The notes beneath the pieces were generated by a model that was not told where the DNA came from, did not search any database, and worked only from the letters and a program-made list of their open reading frames with translations. Below, piece after piece: positions 44,882 through 53,766 of a DNA stretch of 64,000 bases. Position 1 is the stretch's first letter; each line of letters begins with the position of its first letter. The DNA lies in the NCBI RefSeq assembly GCF_003387475.1, contig NZ_QUNO01000003.1, positions 310,001-374,000 on the forward strand, given 5' to 3'. A program made the translations under genes and the position numbers. The stretch is from Kutzneria buriramensis. Its GTDB lineage: Bacteria > Actinomycetota > Actinomycetes > Mycobacteriales > Pseudonocardiaceae.

Positions 44882-45766
44882 ATGAGAGGCGGCACCGATG
44901 CCGACCGCGCCCTGCCGGTGATCGCCGAGGCGTGCGGACTCGGCTTCAGCAGAGTCAAGCCACTGTCCGGCGAGCACGGGGCGGTCGAGGCGACCGTCGC
45001 CGGCCGCGGCCGGTACGTGGTCAAGTGGACATGGCATCCGCACCAGTGGCCGCACAACGTCGGCGAGGTGACCGCCCGCCTGCGGTCGCTGCGCTACCCG
45101 GCGCCGCGGGTGATCGCCGCCGACCGGCTCGACGGGATCGCCTTCTACGTCCAGGAGAAGCTGCCGGGCTCGCCGTCCGACGAGCTGGACGAGGACCAGT
45201 TGGAGCAGCTCATCGAGCTGGTCGACCTGCACGCCGGCGCCGCGCGCGGGCTGTCCTCGCCGGGTGCCACGCTGCCGTGGGGCGAGCAGATCCTGCGGGA
45301 CCTCGCCGACCCCGGTCACTGGACGCCACGAAAGCGGGCCCTGGTGGCGTATTCGCCACGAGCGGCCGACCTCGTCGCCGGCATCGAGCGCCAGGCCTGC
45401 CGGCTCGACCTGACCCGGCTGCCCGCCGACGACGTCGTGCACGGCGACTTCGGGCTCGGCAACATGCTCTTCCACGCCGGCGGCCTGTCCGGCGTGATCG
45501 ACTGGGACGGCTGGCGGCCCGGCGACCGGCGCGCCGACCTGGTGACGCTGTGGTTCGCGCTGCGCATCGGCACCGACCAGACCCGGGCGTCGACCGCGCT
45601 GCGCCGGCACCTGCGCCGGATCATGGAGCCAGAGCTGCTGTGGGCGTACTCGGCGCACAACGTGCTGCGCACGCTGGGGTGGTTCGCCTTCCGGCACGGC
45701 GGTTTCCCGAGCCCGGTGTGGATGGCCGCCAGCGAGTCCCTGTTGCGGACCGCGCTGGCGGCCTGA
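44882..45766 (+). CDS. Phosphotransferase (APH-like) family protein
   Basis: A 294-residue kinase-fold protein of the aminoglycoside phosphotransferase/choline kinase superfamily. VVHGDFGLGNML is the catalytic loop (Brenner motif) and VIDWDGW the metal-binding Asp; the ATP lysine is probably in RYVVKWTW. Such genes often have unknown small-molecule substrates and antibiotic resistance is only one possibility. The ATG at 44882 follows the GH8 terminator. Its stop is 2 bp from the convergent rhamnosidase stop. Confidence 0.8.
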   Translation: MRGGTDADRALPVIAEACGLGFSRVKPLSGEHGAVEATVAGRGRYVVKWTWHPHQWPHNVGEVTARLRSLRYPAPRVIAADRLDGIAFYVQEKLPGSPSDELDEDQLEQLIELVDLHAGAARGLSSPGATLPWGEQILRDLADPGHWTPRKRALVAYSPRAADLVAGIERQACRLDLTRLPADDVVHGDFGLGNMLFHAGGLSGVIDWDGWRPGDRRADLVTLWFALRIGTDQTRASTALRRHLRRIMEPELLWAYSAHNVLRTLGWFAFRHGGFPSPVWMAASESLLRTALAA

Positions 45767-45768
45767 TC

Positions 45769-48153
45769 TCACCGGACGGTGAGCGTCCGGCTGCCGCCGC
45801 CCACGGTGAACGTGTGGCCGCCCAGCTGAACGGTGCCGTGCGTGCCGGGCGGCGCGGTGACGGTCAGGGTGATCGACCCTCCGGACTGCTGCCAGCTGAC
45901 GCCGAGCGGTCCGTGCGGCGTGGGCAACTGGCCGCGCGCCCACGCCACGGAGCCCGGATGCGGCGCGACGGTCCAGGTCGCGAAGCCCGGGCTGGTCGGC
46001 GACGCGCCGAGCAGGTCGTTGGTCAGCGCCGGCAGCACGCCGGTCGACCAGCCGTGCGCGGCGGAGGTGTAGGCGCCCTCGTAGAGCGAGCCGCCAGCGC
46101 CGATGCCCTCCCAGTCGGTCGGCCCGGGGTCGTGGCCGGCCATCCAGCCGTACAGCCGCTTGATCTCGTCGATCGCCGAATTCGCCTGCCCGGTGAGGAA
46201 TCTGGCCTCGATCTCGGGGTACGAGGTGAAGGCGTACACCCGCTGCGACCCATCGCCGACGAGCGTGTCGTCGTCCATGAACGAGTTCCCGTACGGCAGC
46301 GCGGTCTTCTGCGCCAGGTAGTTCAGCGACTGCGAGGCCCGGGCCGCCGGGGCCACGCCGGCGACGATCGCGATGCCGTTGCCGTCCTGGCCGTGCCGGG
46401 AAGTGCCGGCGGCGTCGACGTAGGCGGTGCCGTCCCAGAGGTTGGCGTTGACCGCCGCCGACACCGCGGTCGCCCGCTGCCCCCAGCGCGTGGCGTCGGC
46501 GTTGTGCCCCAACGACTTCGCCAGTTGTGCCGCGTCCTTCAGGGCCTGCACATAGAGCGCGTTGTAGTACGTGACCTCGCCGTCCCGGGGCAGGAACGCG
46601 TAGTCGCCGTAGCCACTCGGCCGGGACAGCAGGCCGCGCGAGTCGGTGACCGACGGGTACCAGCCGTCGATCGCCTTGACCAAGTTCGTGTAGTAGCGGG
46701 CGCCATAGGCGGTGTCGCCGGTGTAGAGGACGTAGTCCCAGCTCGCGTTGACCCACCACAGTGGATAGTCGAACAGCGGGAGCGTGTAGCCGTTGATCGA
46801 CGCCGGCGGGATCCAGCCGTCGGAACGCTGGTGGTCGGCGAGGTCGGCGAGCACGTCACGGGCGGCGACGGCGACGTCGTGCGTGAGGTAGGTAGTGCGG
46901 CCGGACACCGCGATGTCGCCGACGTACGGATCGCGGTCGCGCTTGGCGCCGTCGTGCAGCACCAGCTTGCCGTCCAGGGTCGGGCTGTCGGCGCCGCGCG
47001 GCTCGATGTCCGTCGGGCGGAAGGTGTCGATCACCAGCTCGTTGGTGTACGCGGCGTCGTACCAGTACTGGTTGAGCTGCGGGTCGGAGGACTCGAACCA
47101 GCCGGTGTACGCGCCGATGTAGCCGGTGAAGTCCAGCGAGACGCCGGAGATGTCGACCTCGCCGCTGGGCTCGGCGTCGGGGGCGTCGCCGGGCAGCGCG
47201 TCGAGGCTGATCCTGACGTACCGGAAGCCGTGCAGGCCGTCGGCGCAGACCCGGCCGTCGGCGAGGCAGCCCTTGGTGTCCGTCCACGTGCTGGCCCCGG
47301 TCGGCACGGCGTGCTGGTCGGTGCCCGGCCCGCCGGCGAAGTCGGAGCGCGTGAAGTCGGACCGGTCGCTCAGGTACTGCGTGGTCTCGGAGAACGCCAG
47401 CCGGACGCCGGGATGGTTGGCGGAGGCGTTGGCAAAGGCCAGCTTCGGGTAGCCCACGACGACCTTGCCGAAGTCCACGACGACGGACGGCGCCACGGGA
47501 TCGGCCACCAGCCCCGGCCAGACCTCGTTGATCCGGGTGAACTCGCCCTTGCCGGTGGACTGGTCACGGGTGACGGTGATCCGGAACTGGTTCGTGGTCA
47601 CCGGTTGTGGGAACGCGACGGCCAGTTGGAGCTGGGTGTTCCCGGTGACGGTGGCGAGCGTGGCGCCGTCGGCGCTCTGCACGGTGAAGTCCTGCGGCAC
47701 GCCGTCTGCGTTGAACTGCAACGTGATGCCGGGTTCGGTGACCGCCGACGGTGTGGTCAGGGTCAGGACGTCCGGGTAGGCGGCGATGGTGTCGTCGTTC
47801 CAGAACGTGTCGGTGTTGCCGTCGATGGCGTTGGCGGCGTCGTAGGTGCGGGGGTTGCCGTCGTTGCCGTTGTTGGGGGCGTGCGAGCTGGAGGCAGTCG
47901 CCGTCGTGCCGGCCGGCCAGGCGGTTTTGGCCGGCGGGGTGGGCCGGCGCAGCACGGTGACGCCCGTGCCGAGCAGGCCGGCGGGGTTGGTCACGTCGCC
48001 GGTGCTGGACAGCACCCGCACGGGATGCACGTCCGGGCTGGTCGGGCCGACGACGTAACGCTGCCATGAGGGGGCCGCGGCGGCCGGCGGGGCCAGGCCG
48101 GCCACCAGGACCAGGGCGGCGATCAGGGGTAACTCGCGGCGGTGCAGTCGCAT
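45769..48153 (-). CDS. Secreted alpha-L-rhamnosidase (GH78)
   Basis: A 794-residue exported enzyme. Signal peptide ends PAAAAP at about residue 27. An F5/8 type C (discoidin, CBM32-like) domain spans about 75-215, followed by beta-sandwich and the GH78 (alpha/alpha)6 barrel with DIEPRGADSPTLDGKLVLHD, the conserved region carrying acidic catalytic residues, and a C-terminal beta domain. It removes terminal L-rhamnose from plant or microbial glycans. A LacI-like operator lies just upstream of the ATG. Confidence 0.85.
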   Translation of the reverse strand: MRLHRRELPLIAALVLVAGLAPPAAAAPSWQRYVVGPTSPDVHPVRVLSSTGDVTNPAGLLGTGVTVLRRPTPPAKTAWPAGTTATASSSHAPNNGNDGNPRTYDAANAIDGNTDTFWNDDTIAAYPDVLTLTTPSAVTEPGITLQFNADGVPQDFTVQSADGATLATVTGNTQLQLAVAFPQPVTTNQFRITVTRDQSTGKGEFTRINEVWPGLVADPVAPSVVVDFGKVVVGYPKLAFANASANHPGVRLAFSETTQYLSDRSDFTRSDFAGGPGTDQHAVPTGASTWTDTKGCLADGRVCADGLHGFRYVRISLDALPGDAPDAEPSGEVDISGVSLDFTGYIGAYTGWFESSDPQLNQYWYDAAYTNELVIDTFRPTDIEPRGADSPTLDGKLVLHDGAKRDRDPYVGDIAVSGRTTYLTHDVAVAARDVLADLADHQRSDGWIPPASINGYTLPLFDYPLWWVNASWDYVLYTGDTAYGARYYTNLVKAIDGWYPSVTDSRGLLSRPSGYGDYAFLPRDGEVTYYNALYVQALKDAAQLAKSLGHNADATRWGQRATAVSAAVNANLWDGTAYVDAAGTSRHGQDGNGIAIVAGVAPAARASQSLNYLAQKTALPYGNSFMDDDTLVGDGSQRVYAFTSYPEIEARFLTGQANSAIDEIKRLYGWMAGHDPGPTDWEGIGAGGSLYEGAYTSAAHGWSTGVLPALTNDLLGASPTSPGFATWTVAPHPGSVAWARGQLPTPHGPLGVSWQQSGGSITLTVTAPPGTHGTVQLGGHTFTVGGGSRTLTVR

Positions 48154-48174
48154 GCAGGGCTCCCGATTCCGCGT

Positions 48175-48186
48175 TGAATCGTTTCA
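48175..48186. promoter_or_regulatory. LacI-type operator upstream of GH78
   Basis: TGAATCGTTTCA is a 12-bp palindrome (one mismatched pair) with a central CG, 22 bp before the rhamnosidase start. It fits LacI-family operator form. Confidence 0.45.
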
Positions 48187-48227
48187 TTCGGAACAGGGCC
48201 CAGCGTAGGCAGGCTGTCAATACGCAA

Positions 48228-48611
48228 TCACGCGACGTAGTTGCAGAGCTCGATCAGATTCCGGTCGGGGTCGCGGACGTAGATGCTGACGATCGGGCCG
48301 AGGGCGCCGGTCCGGGACACCGGTCCCTGCTCGATCGGAACCCCGCACGCCTCCAGGTGTTCAACCACGTCGAGCAGCGGATCCGCCACCACCAGACACA
48401 AATCCGCCGAGCCCGGCTCCGGGCGCTCGGCCTTCGGCTCGAACTCGCGCCCGGCCAGGTGCAGGTTGATCTTGTGCGGGCCGAAGGCGAGGGCCCGCCG
48501 GCCGTCGCCGAACGTGACCAGCTCCATGCCCAGCACCCGGGTGTAGAAGTCGACGGTGGCCGCGAGGTCGGCGACCGTCAGCACGAGGTGGTCCAGCCGG
48601 TCGATACGCAT
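48228..48611 (-). CDS. VOC-superfamily (glyoxalase/dioxygenase-like) protein
   Basis: A 127-residue single vicinal-oxygen-chelate domain. Paired beta-alpha-beta-beta modules are visible: [20 protein letters not shown] with the first metal His, the KINLHLAG strand, DLCLVVADP and [16 protein letters not shown] with the terminal metal Glu. Members include glyoxalase I, dioxygenases and antibiotic-binding proteins; function here is unknown. It is divergent from the alpha-galactosidase. Confidence 0.82.
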   Translation of the reverse strand: MRIDRLDHLVLTVADLAATVDFYTRVLGMELVTFGDGRRALAFGPHKINLHLAGREFEPKAERPEPGSADLCLVVADPLLDVVEHLEACGVPIEQGPVSRTGALGPIVSIYVRDPDRNLIELCNYVA

Positions 48612-48738
48612 GGCGGCAGTCTGCCAGCCGGGCTAGACATCGGATGAAACCGCGTACATCTTGCCGAAACAACGATGAAGGCGCAGGATTCACCCGATGA
48701 CCCGTCCGCCGCCGGGCACCCTCGACAAAGGAGCGCGC

Positions 48739-50073
48739 ATGACCAGGTGGCGGATCGGTGCCGCACTGCTCACGGCCGCGGCCGCCCTGCTCGCGACCGG
48801 CGGCCAGGCGACGGCAGCGTCGAATTCCGAGGACGCGGACCAACACCACCCCGTGACCATCGCGAGAACACCGCCGATGGGCTGGAGCAGCTGGAGCTCG
48901 CTGCGCGGCACCATCTCCGAATCGATCATCGAGGCGCAGGCCAAGGTGATGCACGACCAGCTCCGCGGCCACGGCTACCAGTACGTCAACATCGACGCCG
49001 GCTGGACCGCCGGGGTGGACGAGTACGGCCGGAGCACGTGGAACACCACCAAGTTCCCGAACGGCATGGCGGCGGTCGCCCAGTACGTGCACAAGCTGGG
49101 GCTGAAGTTCGGCATCTACATGGTGCCGGGCATTCCCAAGGCGGCCCTCGACGCGAACTCGCCGATCAAGGGAACCCCGTACCACGTCAATGATGTCGTC
49201 GACCCGACGCTGCCCGGCAACACCGCCGCGGACGGCTCGGGCAAGCTCGACTTCACCAAGCCGGGCGCCGCCGCCTACGTGCAGTCGCAGGCGGACCTGC
49301 TGGCGTCGTGGGGAGTCGACTACATCAAGATGGACTTCGTCGGCCCCGGCGGCGGCCGCGTGGCCACCGACAACCGCGTCGACATGCAGCAGTGGCGGCA
49401 GGCGCTGGACCGCACGCGCCGGCCGATCCACCTGGAGCTGTCCAACTCGCTGAGCTTCGACAACGCCGCCGTGTGGCAGAAGTACAGCAACGGCTGGCGC
49501 ATCGAGGGCGACATCGAGTGCTACAAGCACTGCGTCGGCCTGACCAACTGGGCGGTGCGGGCGTCGCTGCGCTTCGACGACGCGCCGAAGTGGGTGCCGT
49601 TCGCCGGCCCAGGTCACTGGAACGACCTGGACTCGCTGGAGATCGGCAACGGCGAGACCGACGGGCTGAGCGCCGACGAGAAGCAGTCGGTGATGACGCT
49701 GTGGGCGATCGAGTCCTCGCCGCTGCTGCTGGGCACCGACCTGACCAAGCTGGTGCCCGACGACGTCAAGATGATCACCAATGACGAGGTGATCCGGGTC
49801 GACCAGTCGGGCCACCCGGCGCACCCGGTCTCGCAGGCGACCAAGCAGCAGGTGTGGGTGGCCGACAACCACAACGGCAGCTACACCGTCGCGCTGTTCA
49901 ACCTCGGCGAGACACCGGCGACGGTCACGGCGAACTGGAGCGATCTGACGCCCCACCGCAGCCTCGGATTCGTCCGGGACGTCTGGACGCACAAGAATCT
50001 CGGACCGGCGTGGAAAACCTTCTCGGCGACGCTCGCCCCGCACGCGTCACGTCTGCTCACGGTCTACCTCTGA
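48739..50073 (+). CDS. Secreted alpha-galactosidase (GH27)
   Basis: A 444-residue exported enzyme cleaving terminal alpha-galactose. Signal peptide to about residue 28. The GH27 start TPPMGWSSW, the nucleophile Asp in VDYIKMDFVG and the acid/base Asp in WRIEGDIEC are present, as is the late PGHWNDLDSLEIGNG motif. The C-terminal 90 residues form the usual beta-sandwich. The ATG at 48739 has AAAGGAG upstream. A hairpin with T-tract follows. Confidence 0.9.
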   Translation: MTRWRIGAALLTAAAALLATGGQATAASNSEDADQHHPVTIARTPPMGWSSWSSLRGTISESIIEAQAKVMHDQLRGHGYQYVNIDAGWTAGVDEYGRSTWNTTKFPNGMAAVAQYVHKLGLKFGIYMVPGIPKAALDANSPIKGTPYHVNDVVDPTLPGNTAADGSGKLDFTKPGAAAYVQSQADLLASWGVDYIKMDFVGPGGGRVATDNRVDMQQWRQALDRTRRPIHLELSNSLSFDNAAVWQKYSNGWRIEGDIECYKHCVGLTNWAVRASLRFDDAPKWVPFAGPGHWNDLDSLEIGNGETDGLSADEKQSVMTLWAIESSPLLLGTDLTKLVPDDVKMITNDEVIRVDQSGHPAHPVSQATKQQVWVADNHNGSYTVALFNLGETPATVTANWSDLTPHRSLGFVRDVWTHKNLGPAWKTFSATLAPHASRLLTVYL

Positions 50074-50088
50074 GATACATCGGCAATA

Positions 50089-50124
50089 CCGCGGGCTCGC
50101 CGAACGGCGGGCCCGCGGCGTTTT
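50089..50124 (+). terminator. Terminator after alpha-galactosidase
   Basis: A 13-bp stem with one G-U pair (50089-50101 and 50106-50118), GAAC loop and TTTT at 50121-50124, starting 15 nt after the stop codon. Confidence 0.7.
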
Positions 50125-50172
50125 ACGACCATCGTCGGCGGCCGTTCGGAGTAGCCGGATCACGGTCCACGT

Positions 50173-50221
50173 ATTGGTCTAGGCCAAAACCTTGACACCT
50201 TCAATGGTCTAGTCCACATTT
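50173..50221 (+). promoter_or_regulatory. Chitinase promoter with two DasR dre-like sites
   Basis: ATTGGTCTAGGCCAAA (50173-50188) and AATGGTCTAGTCCACA (50203-50218) match the DasR site consensus. Between them is TTGACA at 50192-50197, and ACATTT at 50216-50221 fits a -10 box at 18 bp. One site abuts the -35 and the other fills the spacer, an ideal repressor layout, as known for Streptomyces chitinase promoters. Confidence 0.72.
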
Positions 50222-50276
50222 CTGAACACCGGGCCCGGCGAAAGATGACATGCAGTGCCTTCGACGAGGAGGACGT

Positions 50277-51722
50277 ATGCAGCGAGCCAGACTCGCCGCG
50301 ACTGCGTTGGCGGCGGTGGCCGTGGCGGGTGTCGCCGCGGGCGCGGCCATAGCCGCGAACGCCAGCACGGCTCAGGTCCAGACGGCTGCTTCCGCCGCCG
50401 CACTGAGCTCCAACGCTCTATCGAACAACTGGTACGCCTCGGCGCCGTACCTCATGCCCCAGAGCAACAACCCGCCGGACCCCACCGTGGTGATGGCGGC
50501 GACCGGGCAGAAGGCGTTCCAGCTCGCCTTCATCCTGGCCCCCAACGGCGGCGGCTGCAGCCCCACCTGGGACGGCACCTCCGCGGTCTCCTCGGACACC
50601 GCGGTCGCCGGCGTGATCAGCAAGATCCGCGGCGCCGGCGGTGACGTCTCCGTGTCGGTCGGCGGCTACGGCGGCACCAAGCTGGGCCAGAACTGCGGCA
50701 GCGTGGCGGCCACCGCCGCGGCCTACCAGCAGGTGATCGACAAGTACTCGCTGCACGCCATCGACTTCGACCTCGAGGAGCCGGAGTACGAGAACAGCGC
50801 GGCGATCGCCAACGAACTCGGCGCGGCCAAGACGCTGCAGACGAACAACCCCGGCCTGTTCGTCTCGGTGACGATGCCCGGCACCTCCGCCGGCACCGGC
50901 TGGTTCGGCACCCAGCTGCTGGACCAGGCCAAGTCGATCGGCTTCTCCCCCAACAACTTCTCCATCATGCCGTTCGACGGCGGCTTCGCCGGCGGCTCCT
51001 CGCAGGTGTCCGCGCTGGAGGCGTTCCACGGGCTGCTGGAGAGCCACCTGGGGTGGGACAGCACGACCGCCTACGCCCATGAGGGCTTCTCCGGCATGAA
51101 CGGCAAGTCCGATTCGTCGGAGATGTTCTACCAGTCCGACTTCCAGACCGTTCTGAGCTACGCGACCAGCCACGGCCTGGGCCGGTTCACCTTCTGGTCG
51201 GTCAACCGCGACCGGCAGTGCGGCTCGAGCACCGACAACGGCATCTGCAGCAACGTCACGCAGAACGACTGGGACTTCACCAAGTTCACCGCCCAGTTCG
51301 CCGGCGCGACCCCGCCGCAGTCCCCGCCGCCCACGACGACGACCACCACACCTCCGGGCGGCGGTAGCTGCACGGCGGCGGCGTGGAACGCCTCCACCCC
51401 GTACAACGGCGGCGCCGTGGTGTCCTACAACGGCCACCAGTGGACCGCCAAGTGGTGGACCCAGGGCGACATCCCCGGCAACAACAGCCAGGGCGTGTGG
51501 ACCGACAACGGGGCGTGCACCGGTGGTGGCGGCGGAACCACCACCACGAATCCTCCCGGCGGCGGCACCTGCACCGTGGCCGCGTGGAACGCCTCGACCG
51601 CGTACAACGGCGGCGCGGTCGTCTCCTACAACGGCCACAAGTGGACCGCCAAGTGGTGGACCCAGGGCGACGTCCCCGGCGCCAACAGCCAGAACGTCTG
51701 GACGGACAACGGCTCCTGCTGA
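50277..51722 (+). CDS. Secreted chitinase (GH18) with two chitin-binding modules
   Basis: A 481-residue exported chitinase. Signal peptide to about residue 30-35. The GH18 barrel has SVGGYGG and the catalytic AIDFDLEEP (Asp163, Asp165, Glu167). From about residue 350 a Thr/Pro linker joins two CBM5/12 (chitin-binding type 3) modules, each with AWNAS, YNGGAVVSYNGH and KWWTQGD. The ATG at 50277 has GAGGAGG upstream. It degrades chitin to oligosaccharides outside the cell; two dre sites in its promoter suggest release by glucosamine-type signals. Confidence 0.9.
   Translation: MQRARLAATALAAVAVAGVAAGAAIAANASTAQVQTAASAAALSSNALSNNWYASAPYLMPQSNNPPDPTVVMAATGQKAFQLAFILAPNGGGCSPTWDGTSAVSSDTAVAGVISKIRGAGGDVSVSVGGYGGTKLGQNCGSVAATAAAYQQVIDKYSLHAIDFDLEEPEYENSAAIANELGAAKTLQTNNPGLFVSVTMPGTSAGTGWFGTQLLDQAKSIGFSPNNFSIMPFDGGFAGGSSQVSALEAFHGLLESHLGWDSTTAYAHEGFSGMNGKSDSSEMFYQSDFQTVLSYATSHGLGRFTFWSVNRDRQCGSSTDNGICSNVTQNDWDFTKFTAQFAGATPPQSPPPTTTTTTPPGGGSCTAAAWNASTPYNGGAVVSYNGHQWTAKWWTQGDIPGNNSQGVWTDNGACTGGGGGTTTTNPPGGGTCTVAAWNASTAYNGGAVVSYNGHKWTAKWWTQGDVPGANSQNVWTDNGSC
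51363..51519 (+). repeat. CBM5/12 module repeat, copy in chitinase 1
   Basis: This 157-bp segment is nearly identical at nucleotide level to 53373-53528 in the next chitinase, including most third codon positions. It encodes the first chitin-binding module. Confidence 0.85.
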
Positions 51723-51731
51723 CCACGCTTT

Positions 51732-51772
51732 CGCCGGCGGGTCGGTGACCCCGAACCCGGCCCGCCGGCGAG
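51732..51772 (+). terminator. Hairpin between the two chitinase genes
   Basis: Perfect 11-bp arms (51732-51742 and 51762-51772) with a GC-rich interior that can extend the stem, 10 nt after the first chitinase stop. No T-tract. Confidence 0.55.
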
Positions 51773-51818
51773 CACCAACGTCTCCCTTCCACCCCCTGAA
51801 TCCGGAAGGCCCCTGCAC

Positions 51819-53711
51819 ATGAAGTTATCGGCGAGAACGGCTCTGATCGCGGCGGCGGCCGCGACGGTCGTCGTCGGCAGCATCACCGCTGTCGGCGCGG
51901 GCGCGGCCCAGCAGCAGCCCCAGACGGTGGCGGTCACCCCGGCGGCGGCGACCGCCGCGGCCTCCAGCGGCGGCCTGCGCGTGGCGTACTACGACCAGTG
52001 GTCGATCTACCAGAACGCCTACTACCTCAAGAACGTCGACTCGATCGCCAACAACCTCGACTACCTGATCTACGACTTCGAGAACATCGACCCGGCCAAC
52101 GGGACGTGCTTCGAGGCGACCAAGGCCAGCGACCCGGACCCGGCCGGCGAGAACGACCCGAACGCCGGTGACGGCGCCGGCGACTCGTTCGCCGACTACC
52201 AGAAGTCGTTCGGCTCGGACATCAGCGTCGACGGCACCGCGGACGCGTTCGGCATGCCGATCGTCGGCAACTTCCACCAGCTCCAGGAGCTGAAGAAGAA
52301 GCACCCGAACCTGAAGGTCGTGCTGTCGCTGGGCGGCTGGACCTACTCGAAGTACTTCTCGGACGTGGCGGCCTCCGACGCGTCCCGCAAGAAGTTCGTC
52401 AGCTCCTGCATCGACATGTTCATCAAGGGCAACCTGCCCTCGCAGGGCGGCTACGGCGGCGCGGGCACCGCGGCCGGCATCTTCGACGGCTTCGACATCG
52501 ACTGGGAGTACCCGGCCTCGACCGGCGGGCACCTGGGCAACCACACCAGCCCGAACGACACCGCGAACTTCACCTCGCTGCTGTCGGAGTTCCGCACCGA
52601 GTTGGACGCGCTGGGCAAGCACTACTCGCTGTCCGCGGCCCTGCCCGGCGGCCAGGACAAGATCGCGAAGATCCAGACCGACAAGATCGGTCAGTACATG
52701 GACTTCGCGGACGCGATGACCTACGACATGCACGGCGCGTGGGACGCCACCGGTCCGACGAACTTCCAGGACCCGCTGTACCCCTCGGCGGGCGACCCGT
52801 CCGGCACGATCCCGCCGGGCACCGAGAAGTACACCATCGACAACGTGATCAAGGCCTACACCCAGGGCGACAGCGCGTACGGCATCCCGGGCGGCTTCCC
52901 GGCGAACAAGCTGACCCTGGGCATCCCGTTCTACTACCGGGGCTGGACGGGCGTGCCGGCCGGCTCCAACCACGGCCTGTACCAGAGCGCGTCCGGGCCG
53001 TCGGCGGGCAAGACGCTGTCCGGCAACGTGCCCGGTGTGGCGATGTACAAGGAACTGTCCGGGATCGTGGACAACGCGGCCGACACGTTCTTCGACTCGA
53101 CCACGCAGTCGGCCTGGTTCTACGACGGCACCAACTTCTACGGCGGCTCGTCGCCGCAGTCGATCAAGGCTCGCACCGACTACATCCACTGCAACGGCCT
53201 GGCCGGCGCGATGATGTTCTCGCTCTACGACCTCGACCCGTCGTCGACGCTGTTCAACGCGGTGGTGAACGGCCTGGGCGCCGGCACGCCGAGCTGCGGG
53301 GCCCCGCCGACGACCACGACCACCACCACTACTACGACCACCACGACCACCACGACGACGACCACCCCGCCCGGTAGCTGCACGGCCGCCGCGTGGAACG
53401 CCTCCACCCCGTACAACGGCGGCGCGGTCGTGTCCTACAACGGCCACCAGTGGACCGCCAAGTGGTGGACCCAGGGCGACATCCCCGGCAACAACAGCCA
53501 GGGCGTGTGGACCGACAACGGCGCCTGCGGCGGCGGCACGACTCCGCCGGGCGGCGGCACCTGCCCGGCCGCGTGGCAGTCCGGCACGGCGTACACGGGC
53601 GGCTCGACCGTTTCCTACAACGGCCACAAGTGGACGGCGAAGTGGTGGACCCAGGGCGACGTCCCGGGCGCCAACAGCCAGAACGTGTGGACCGACAACG
53701 GTGCTTGCTGA
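51819..53711 (+). CDS. Secreted chitinase (GH18) with poly-Thr linker and two chitin-binding modules
   Basis: A 630-residue exported chitinase of the ChiA-like GH18 group. Signal peptide to about residue 30. VLSLGGWTYSKYF and DGFDIDWEYP (catalytic Glu230) are the two barrel signatures; MTYDMHGAWD is the late active-site strand. A run of 19 threonines links to two CBM5/12 modules. It probably complements the smaller neighbouring chitinase with a different cleavage mode. GGAAGG precedes the ATG. No separate dre site is seen in the 96-bp gap, so it may be partly read through from chitinase 1. Confidence 0.9.
   Translation: MKLSARTALIAAAAATVVVGSITAVGAGAAQQQPQTVAVTPAAATAAASSGGLRVAYYDQWSIYQNAYYLKNVDSIANNLDYLIYDFENIDPANGTCFEATKASDPDPAGENDPNAGDGAGDSFADYQKSFGSDISVDGTADAFGMPIVGNFHQLQELKKKHPNLKVVLSLGGWTYSKYFSDVAASDASRKKFVSSCIDMFIKGNLPSQGGYGGAGTAAGIFDGFDIDWEYPASTGGHLGNHTSPNDTANFTSLLSEFRTELDALGKHYSLSAALPGGQDKIAKIQTDKIGQYMDFADAMTYDMHGAWDATGPTNFQDPLYPSAGDPSGTIPPGTEKYTIDNVIKAYTQGDSAYGIPGGFPANKLTLGIPFYYRGWTGVPAGSNHGLYQSASGPSAGKTLSGNVPGVAMYKELSGIVDNAADTFFDSTTQSAWFYDGTNFYGGSSPQSIKARTDYIHCNGLAGAMMFSLYDLDPSSTLFNAVVNGLGAGTPSCGAPPTTTTTTTTTTTTTTTTTTTPPGSCTAAAWNASTPYNGGAVVSYNGHQWTAKWWTQGDIPGNNSQGVWTDNGACGGGTTPPGGGTCPAAWQSGTAYTGGSTVSYNGHKWTAKWWTQGDVPGANSQNVWTDNGAC
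53309..53365 (+). repeat. Threonine-codon microsatellite (19 Thr)
   Basis: Nineteen consecutive ACC/ACG/ACT codons encode a poly-threonine linker between catalytic and chitin-binding domains; such tracts can change length by slippage. Confidence 0.8.
53373..53528 (+). repeat. CBM5/12 module repeat, copy in chitinase 2
   Basis: Near-identical partner of 51363-51519; the encoded module is the same apart from the ends, with only a few synonymous differences. Confidence 0.85.
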
Positions 53712-53727
53712 GGTTGAGGGATGAGGG

Positions 53728-53757
53728 AAGGGCCGGGCTCCGCGGAGCCCGGCCCTT
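53728..53757. terminator. 30-bp perfect palindromic terminator
   Basis: AAGGGCCGGGCTCCG followed at once by its complement, then a T-rich stretch, between the convergent chitinase and protease genes. It should work in both directions. Confidence 0.8.
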
Positions 53758-53766
53758 TCTGTTGTG

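Noticed and set aside
53309-53365. Threonine codon tract as a CRISPR-like or tandem DNA repeat
   Set aside because: It is an in-frame linker of mixed ACC/ACG/ACT codons inside a chitinase, with no spacer structure.
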